The notes beneath the pieces were generated by a model that had not been told where the DNA came from, did no database searches, and saw nothing but the letters and a program-made list of their open reading frames with translations. From positions 94,819,248 through 94,883,247 of the forward strand of contig NC_092862.1 of assembly GCF_032062135.1 (NCBI RefSeq): a DNA stretch of 64,000 nt. The letters are read 5' to 3'. The first letter of the stretch is position 1; every line of letters starts with the position of its first letter. The position numbers were made by a program, and so were the translations under genes. Origin of the DNA: Pyxicephalus adspersus (taxonomy: Eukaryota; Chordata; Amphibia; Anura; Pyxicephalidae). Of the stretch, positions 56,240 through 64,000 are shown in pieces.

Positions 56240-59040
56240 AAAAAATCCACTGTAAATATGATGTTTCCTGGTCAAATTCTAAAAAAAAACATAACTGGAG
56301 GTATTATATTTTTTCATTTCCTTAGATCCCAATTTACCTGTTACACCTGCTTCCTATTGCTATGTTATCAATGATTACTATAGTGGCTTTGGTATTGAGC
56401 GTGCATTTAAATGCAAATCCCCAAAAAACTATATAACTTATTTTTCGAATTTTGTCTGAAGAAGTGAGTGGTGAAGAAGTGAAGTGGGTGGCTATCTTTT
56501 GAATCATTATCCCACGGGTTTGTACACTGGGATAAAATGTCTTAAAATCTCTGTTATCTATCTTAGAGGATAATTATATATCCATTCTGCGGTCTGTTAC
56601 CAATAACCTATTTTAATGATGTTTATATTCTTCCATTATTATTTTCAATTACCTGGTTTTGTGGTTTTAATTTACATGTTAAATAGATGTAAAATGTGGC
56701 AACAAAATCTTTTTAAACTGTGAAAAAAAAATGTAACATGTTAAAGATTATTATATGCTTAATTTGCTAATTACCCGGGCATGCAATATCTTGCAGGGGG
56801 AATTCTTAAAAAATTAATTTGATACATTTGTAGCAGGAACCAGCATGACACCAGTGGGATAATCTTCCCAGGTTGAAACCACCCCCCCCCGAAAGGTATG
56901 TAACAAAAACTAAAGAAAGTAAAAACTTTTCTTAAAAAGTCTTCTCTTGTCTCCCTTTCCTCTCTGTGCCGGTGGCATGAAAATAATGGGAATCAAGGAA
57001 TAAGCAATGAGCACTAGTAAAAATGCACATAGCGGGGATAATTTTTTTCTTTTGGCAAAGCTGAAATGTTCCCATCTGTGTAACTCCCCACTACGGGATG
57101 CTGTACACTTGCTGAAAAAGATTCTGACAATACTTTAGATGTGAACGTAAGGCAAAAAAAGGTAAATTGACTTTTGCAGAATTCAGGTTGTTGGTGGATT
57201 ACTATAAATAGTAAAGGTATTTTATGTTTATTTTATCTAAACTTTTCTGTGATTTTATATCCTTTTGCAGAGGTTTATTACACTTCAAAAGCAAGCTTTA
57301 CCACAACTATACTAATCCATACAACATCAGCATTCTAAACTAATTTACACTTATAACAAGGAACCCTGGTTTAGAAACACTGTTCTAAACATATCCATGG
57401 TGCGCAAAAGAAACATTTACTGGTTGGAAACTGAATGACTGTCAAATAGCCTCTGCTGTCATTATTTTCTATACTGAAGCAAAACACTTTTGCCTGAGAC
57501 TGCACCACACTATTTTAATGTTCACCTACCAAAATCTACGTACAGCTATACAGTAGGAATTACTTTAATAAAGCTGAAATGCCAGAACAACCAGTAAATA
57601 TATTTAAAATAAATACTATACATAATACACATAAGCACTGTTTGAGCTGTTCCTTGTACATATAAGGAAGTAATCACTGCTGTCTACATTTAACACAAGA
57701 AGTAAAAAGGTTAAAAATATTTTATCAGTAAAGGAGGGCTGGTAATATTGTAGCCACTGACAATGTCTGCAACTTCATGGGGACTGGTCTCCTTGCCGCA
57801 CATTTTGTAATGAAAGCATGATCATGTTACAGCATTGCTTTGCAGAGCTGAGGGACAATTATTTTAAAGCCATCAACTAAATCAAAGTTCAGGCAGAGCA
57901 GTACCCTCTAGAGCTTTGCTAGAACTTTGCTTTATTATTGGACAGGAGATTACTACACCCAATGAGGGACTCAGCACAGGACTGAGGGACTGGGGCTGGC
58001 CAGGAGGCTAGGTGCTACCCTTGGTGGTTGTGAGACCCTAGAAAATAGCCAAAAATTTGCTCTTGCTGATGGGAGAGGGTGGTCCAAGGCCTCTGGTCTG
58101 TTCTACTACTTAGTTGTAATGGCATGGACCTAATTGCTTTTCAGAAATATGCTGAGTGACTCAGGAATTGAAACCCTGTGGTGCAAGAAAATAGAATTTT
58201 TTTGTGGAAGATTAATCACAACCAACCCACCATACTACAGCTGGGGATACGTGGGGGGACCACATGATGGTATAGGTAAAACAACCAATGTAAAAGTGTG
58301 TTGATGGATGATAGGATGATGGAAATATATACTGTATTGCCAATATCAATTTGAATGCTTTAACTTAGTGCAAGGTACAGTTAACCTTTTACTGACCCTT
58401 AAAAGGCATAGACAATGCAGAAGTTCAGGCACATTGTATACACCACCTGTCATAAAACTTTAATACATACATACCGGTATTACCCTGGAACATTACAGTA
58501 AATTGTTAAGTCTTTCAGGTAACAGGAACTAATGCGAATGGATTTATGTTCTTTATAGAGCGCTTCATGAAAAGTTCTTGGTATTTAAATAATGGAAATG
58601 AATAATACTTGTAAATCTTGCTAGCATTGCCGAAAACCTTCTCAACGGACACACCCTAAGCAAAAAAAAAAAAAAAATGACCAAGAAAGTTATGAAACAA
58701 TCTAAAGAGAATGTTCCTTTGTTCTTTCTGGAACAGCAATCTGTTTCCATACGACAAATACATGGCTTGAGAACTAAAATGAAAATCACATTGTGTAAAG
58801 AAAACACAATCAAAACTTTGAGCAGGATGATGGAAGACAGCTCATTTGCATTCATCAAATGCCAGTATCTCTAATCCAAGTTTAAATGCTACTGTCTACT
58901 CCAGTTATCCAAGTATATTTATGACTTAAAAAACCCTTTGTGGCAGATTTTAAATTTTCTTTCTTTTGGATTTGGATAATAAAACAAAAACAATTTTACT
59001 TACTCATATTCAGAATTTACTAGAACTGTGTGTGAGTGTG
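56240..59040. other. AT-rich non-coding stretch
   Basis: No gene. A poly-C run at 56881-56889 and an A-run at 58662-58677 are the only low-complexity marks. The opposing frames at 58565-58874 have no features. Confidence 0.45.
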
Positions 59041-59042
59041 TA

Positions 59043-59305
59043 TTAAAGTGAAACCAAACCTTACAATTAAAAAATTGTGATTAGACAGATACTTTATTGC
59101 AGAAGGGACAAGCTACGTTTTTATCTCTCCTCACTCTTTCACCAGCATCCACTTTCAGGTTTGGGATCTTTGATCATGCCAGAATGACATAACTCCCATG
59201 ATGGGTACAAGAATTCATTTATTCCTGGCAGACATATATGCTGAGAAATGTGTCTGTGCAGCTCAGCATTTGCAAAGATGGCAAACAGGCAGGTAAATTG
59301 GTTTT
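59043..59305. mobile_element. TTAAAG-ended MITE (family R)
   Basis: TTAAAGTGAAACCAAACCTT, AAAAAATTGTGATTAGACAG and TTATTGCAGAAGGGACAAGC match 7016-7090. The right end is not clear. Confidence 0.6.
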
Positions 59306-61034
59306 AATACAGCATAGCATTCGCAAATCAGCCTACTGGATCCCAATTCTGAGATCAAGTAATCAATTTGCAAAATATTTTATGCTAAAGGTGGTCTGCC
59401 AATCTTAAGTCTCAAGCCAGCATCTGTTGCATAACAGTCAGCCAACAGAAATTATCTACCATTATGGTTGTAAAAACTCAAGAAAAACCAATAACCCTGA
59501 AACAAGAAAAAAGCCATGTCCTGACAACAGAATTTGTCACTGAAACTTATTGATTGTTCAGTGTTCCTGTTTGCACTTACCTCTCTCTCTAAAACTTTAG
59601 ATCAATTCAACAGGTGTAAGCCAGTATATACTGCTCCCCTCTACAGGCAATGTTTCCTCTTACAACCTCTCCCTGACAGGCCGACGCAGTGAAAGTGGAG
59701 AAGAGAAGTAGCACATCATCACTGTCACCAGTTAGGTCTGTCAGAGTAATATAAACATAGGTAACTTAGGCTACCATGTAGTAATACAGAACATGGAAGG
59801 GTCTATAATCGAAAACTTTACAGTAGTATATAGGGATTATCCATAAAGTGGAAAAGCACGGTCAATTATTGTATAAAAGTGTAATGTAGAAGCTGAAATA
59901 GTTTAGTTTACAGTTCACAGTAGTAATATAGAAGACATATTGTCTTGTAATTTGATATATGGAAGAAGAGTATATAGAAAATTATTGTGTGTGGGTGGGG
60001 GGCATTTGCCCGCCTAATACTTTGTTTGATATTTATCCAGCTCTTGTGAATTGTAATTATTCACCAAAACCTCCTTTAACATAAAAAAGTATAGTATTTT
60101 AGGCCCGACCCCAAAAAATTTGATGTCTGGGTCTGCCTTAATCTGGAAGATTAGCTCTTTCATCTACCATTCTTCAAATGGGTTGTGGTACATGCAAATC
60201 ACAACATGAGTGGAAAATATCGACTGTTACAAACATACCTATACAGATCAGACACTGCAAGAGCAGTAACCCTAAAGTGTTACTCCAGAGGAAAAAATCA
60301 ACATTGTTTAGAATAGAGTGGTTATGGGTTAAAACATCTATCATGGCTAAAGTTCCACGTGCAGTGGGAGGCATGCTACTATAAAACAGAGACAATTTAA
60401 AAACCGTTTGTACATCATGTCCTTTCAGACAACTGAAAAATGTGCTTGTGGCTTTTATTTATGACACATTTGTTTTATTGGCTTTTTCCCATGCACCATA
60501 TAATTTTGCACTAAGTTAAAAACAGGAGTAGCACAAAGTTTCTTGTTTTATTTTATTCAAAATGAAATAGATGTGTTGTAACCATATCTTTTCATTCTAT
60601 TAACTTCTAAGTGTTGCCTGTTGAATGATATATTTAAATGTTATCATAGGAAAATATAATTTAATTGCATAGAGGTCACTTTATCTCACATAGAGCATCC
60701 TAATAAGTCTATCACTAATATATTATTAGTATATTCAGGTCCCATTGACACCAGCAGACAATAAATGACCAGTGCCACCCAGTGGACAGATTTCATGGCA
60801 TTTTCAAATGTTGTGCAACTGAAAATATTTCAATGTCTAGAGCACTGGATAACTGCAAAACATAGCAACCTGGTTTCAATTCACAGTATTCTTATTAGTA
60901 AAAGATTTGTAAGGGAAATTTGGAGGCTGTCATTCCCAACCCGTTGATATGAATCCGATTTCCTTGGGTGTCTATGGATTTCATAGATTTTGAGTCACTC
61001 TCTCGGAACAATCAAGCAGAATTATTATATTATG
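59306..61034. other. Non-coding stretch
   Basis: No gene or element recognised. Confidence 0.45.
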
Positions 61035-61039
61035 TAGTA

Positions 61040-61362
61040 TTTTATAAGTCTGACATATTAAGCAGTATTTTACAAAGTTCATAGTCTTGTCACTAACTGT
61101 CCCTGAAAGGGGCTCACAATCTAATGTTCCTACCATAGTCATATGTCTTTATTACAGCCAAAGATCAATTTTTTGGTTTGGGGGGGTTAACTAATCTAAC
61201 TTCATGTTTTTGGGATGTAGGAGGAAACCGGAGTACCCAGAGGAAACCCACGCAGACACAGGGAGAACATGCAAACTTCATGCAGATAGTTTCCTGACCG
61301 AGAATGGAACCTGGGACATAGCACTGCAAAAGACACAGTGCTAACCTCTGAGCTGTCATGAT
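61040..61362 (-). repeat. tRNA-headed SINE, full-length but eroded
   Basis: On the minus strand: GACAGCTCAGAGGTTAGCAC (A-box-like), CCCAGGTTCCATTCTCGG (B-box-like), TCTGCATGAAGTTTGCATG, GTGGGTTTCCTCTGGGTACT, CCTACATCCCAAAAACATG, GATTGTGAGCCCCTTTCAGG, and a degraded GCGCTATATAAAT-type tail. It is the uninterrupted counterpart of the split SINE at 44186-44925. Confidence 0.8.
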
Positions 61363-61706
61363 CAAGCACTATGGTTTAGTAGTACAGAATAAATAGGAAG
61401 ACATTATAAAGTGAACTCTCACTTTGCAAAGATTGTTTCACCTAGTGAACAAGGCAAAGTTCTGTTAACTGGATGTCTTCAATCATGCAATAATATCTGA
61501 GACAAAAATCTTTTTAATAATTTTCCTTGCATGTGATGTGTTATCCTTTAAAAAGTACAATTCAATTTAATAAGCTCAGTAGGTAACACATGCTTATTTT
61601 AGTGTCAGTTTTTAGTGTCAGTTTAGTGTCAGTTTAGTTTCAAAAGCAGTCAAACCAGCATTTCCAGAAGAGGAGGTCCGTAAAGGCAGCCCACATTTTC
61701 TCTCAT

Positions 61707-61916
61707 AATGGGCCGAATTTATTAAAGCTATCCAAGGTTGGAGAGGAAACACTTTCATTAGTGAAGCTGAATGATCTAGCAAACCTGGAATGGATCTGGT
61801 CCAGGATTCAAAACATTTGCTAGCAAAAATCAATTCCAGGTTTGCTGGATTACCCAGCTTCACTGATGAAAGCCTATCCTCTCCAACCTTGGAGAGCTTT
61901 AATAAATCAGGCTCAA
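61707..61916. mobile_element. Palindromic MITE, family P (copy 7, best preserved)
   Basis: GGGCCGAATTTATTAAAGCT at the left; the inverse of the right is AGCCTGATTTATTAAAGCTC. Inner arms AACCTGGAATGGATCTGG and CAATTCCAGGTTTGCTGG pair. About 210 bp, nearly one continuous hairpin. The 81-codon minus-strand frame here is a by-product. Confidence 0.8.
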
Positions 61917-62071
61917 TGAGTTTGTTTTTTTTAATACTTACTATTGTTAAGTATACCTAATAAATAAGCCTGATGGTTTGTTTTAGTTTTTAGTCCTCCT
62001 CTCTGGTTTCTACATGACTAAAAGGATATGCACTAAAAAGATAAGGAGGCTTACATAGAAACACACACTTC

Positions 62072-62212
62072 TATTTATAAAACACGGAATCAAGACATTC
62101 CCTCAAACATTCCCTTGTGGGAATCTTCCAGGTCCATGTGTTTTGTTTCAATGGCAGTAATTGATTCCCACCAGGGACTGTTTATAAACTGTTTTATAAA
62201 CAGAGCCATTGG
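62072..62212. mobile_element. Short inverted-repeat MITE, family S (copy 3)
   Basis: CTATTTATAAAACACGGAAT on the left and CTGTTTTATAAACAGAGCC on the right; middle CCATGTGTTTTGTTTCAATG and GGCAGTAATTGATTCCCACC. Confidence 0.55.
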
Positions 62213-62570
62213 TAAAAACAATTTCCCCCCCCAAAAAAATTAAAGTTATAAAACCCCAAAACTGTAAATTAATCTGCAAAACTCTGCACCAAGAATCCAG
62301 AGCACACATCACAGGTTCTTATATACATATTGGAAATTCCCTTTTCTGCTTCCTGAATGTCCAGTCACATTTAAACATCCTAGACAGGTTTAAAGCAGAC
62401 CAGTGGCTTTGACTGACAAAGGTAGGTGGTACACATCCAACAGATAGTAATGGGTAAAAGAGAAGTTGACCTTGAACTGAAGTTCCATCTAAAGCCATTT
62501 TGGTAGGGTAACGTCAGAACATATATTGAGTTTTTACTGCTATCTGTGTACCTGGAGCTGAGACAAAGGC

Positions 62571-62757
62571 CCTGATTTATTAAAGTTCTCCAAGGCTGGA
62601 GAGAATACACTTTCACCAGTGAAGCTGAGTTATCCAGCAAACCTTGAATGGATCTAGTCCAGGATTGAAAACATTTGCTTACAAATAGCTAACCAATTGC
62701 TTGATTTTAGGAAATCCATTTCAAATTTGCTCAATTACTCAGCTTTAAAAAGCTTCA
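62571..62757. mobile_element. Palindromic MITE, family P (copy 8)
   Basis: CCCTGATTTATTAAAGTTCT, TTCACCAGTGAAGCTGAG and AATGGATCTAGTCCAGGATT form an intact left half. The right half is eroded (TTTGCTCAATTACTCAGCTT). Confidence 0.75.
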
Positions 62758-63954
62758 CTTTTTGTCCTGTGACCAATGCTTTTGGTAGTTAAATGGAAAG
62801 AAGACTCATAAACAGAGGCACTCTTGGCTTCCTTCTGTTTTGTATCTGTCATTTACAACACCTATTACATCAACAGGCACTAATCGTGTGGTTATAGAAG
62901 ACACTCCTAATTAGTATTAGTTTTGTTAGTATCTACCAACCAAGTATTCTTTAGCTTTGAGCTTTGCCTAAGTCCTAGAAATGTGCAGAATGGATCTGAG
63001 GAAGGCCTAATAAAGGTAAGGCTGTGAGTATAATTAGTAACTCAAATATGAGATGAATGGTATGCAAGTTTTTTGTAACATCATGAGCAGTATAGGAAAA
63101 TCAGGAAATATTCTGTGTTTAGTAATACGCTGTTCACATATAATCTCTTCATTCAGTTATTTAAACTAGACAAAAGGCAGTAAAACCACAGTATGGAAGT
63201 AGGATTAGATTTACATTTACCCATAAACTGACAAATTATAGTAGGAATCTCTATTTGCACAGCAAATTACATGTGAATGCAGGAAAGAATTTTAATTTCA
63301 AGTCAAATCCTTTTTCTAGATTACACCAATTCTCAGAATGATTTCTAAGCCATCTGGGCTCTTCCTGATTTAATATGCAGGCGTCTACATAACGCACTAC
63401 ATATTTCCTCATAACCTGACATAAAATGTGGGTCTTACAGGTGTACAGTATTGAAGGAATTCTTGATTTAAAAGAAAAAAATTGTGATTACCTAAAAGGC
63501 ATTGTGTGGCTTTTCTAGAACATAAATGTATTCTCTAGACTCTCTATGTTTTTTAGAGGCTAAATCAAATAATGTTTTCCAGAAATTACCTCATACTCTA
63601 CTTATGTACCTGTTAAACATTTTACTCATTGTATAATTAATATTTAGGCCAGATGTTCCATTAAAAGGCAATACCGCAGAGGTGTAATTTCACTTTCACT
63701 GCCCATCTTTTGCTATAGAGAAATAATAACATTTTTCTTCCATAAAAAAAATGTTCAGTGTGAATATCCAAGGGAGTTGTCATGAGTATTATACATCTGG
63801 GCCTGCAGTACATTGTCGTATCGATAGTGGCTATGTTTTTTCATATACTAATTTCAGATGGTAAAGTAAAATTTTTTTTTTATTAATATATTATTTAATA
63901 GATTACCTTAGGCAGCCAAGCAAGCCACACAGAGGGATATAGTATATAATATAT

Positions 63955-63955
<1 letters not shown>
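62758..63955. other. AT-rich non-coding stretch
   Basis: No gene or element recognised. Confidence 0.45.

Positions 63956-63956
<1 letters not shown>

Positions 63957-64000
<44 letters not shown>
63957..64000. repeat. (AT)n microsatellite at window edge
   Basis: An uninterrupted AT dinucleotide tract runs to the last base of the window; its full length is not visible. Confidence 0.95.

Noticed and set aside
61706..61915. MicroRNA hairpin
   Set aside because: The foldback is the body of a multi-copy palindromic MITE; nothing marks a specific mature small RNA.
37217..64000. A penultimate SUGCT exon on the minus strand
   Set aside because: I looked for the short motifs I associate with the preceding exon beside splice sites and found none; large introns make its absence plausible.

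Overview
The window is vertebrate nuclear DNA: AT-rich, almost free of long open frames, crowded with transposon remains, and carrying one recognisable split-gene exon. The repeat set points to a neobatrachian, probably ranoid, frog: short DNA transposons with AGGCTACGTACACACGTGCA ends, palindromic elements with CCTGATTTATTAAAG ends, TTAAAG-ended elements resembling the Xenopus T2 type, a CR1-like LINE, and tRNA-headed SINEs ending in an L2/MIR-like tail. The lineage is inferred from repeat style only.

The only host coding sequence I can defend is on the minus strand at 35502-35665. It is the terminal exon of SUGCT (succinyl-CoA:glutarate CoA-transferase), with a good splice acceptor and a stop codon. 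The gene therefore comes in from the right. Everything from 35.67 kb to 64 kb is presumably its last intron or introns; I found no second exon. The left 35 kb lies 3' of SUGCT. In human the corresponding neighbour is the gene-poor interval toward INHBA.

The rest is a record of transposition. From left to right: a hAT end (1-343); a promoter-like patch (1571-1910); scattered MITEs and SINE tails (3.8-7.8 kb); a decayed Tc1-like transposase (8.17-8.97 kb); a Helitron-like element holding an LTR-like block with a G-rich heptamer array (11.05-12.34 kb); a CR1-like LINE fragment (12.4-13.4 kb); an internally deleted mariner (18.96-19.81 kb); a small hAT (20.25-20.64 kb); a 2.4-kb hAT with a deleted Tc1 nested in it (23.12-25.52 kb); a TTAAAG element with a nested foldback hAT (27.1-28.3 kb); a further hAT copy and a perfect 47-bp inverted repeat around (TA)n (30.8-32.0 kb); then SUGCT.

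Inside the presumed intron: a Merlin/ISXO2-like transposase fragment (42.85-43.22 kb), a SINE split by a MITE (44.2-44.9 kb), a piggyBac-like element whose near-empty paralogous site lies 1.1 kb away (46.7-47.4 kb), a small hAT (47.7-48.1 kb), an LTR-like block (49.3-49.96 kb), a double-headed Helitron-like element (52.4-53.4 kb), and more MITEs.

No operon, RNA gene, CRISPR array or new multi-gene system is visible. The value of the window is in its precisely readable insertions (target duplications, nested order, deletion junctions) and several foldback structures. Family names are judged from the sequence alone, without a database search.
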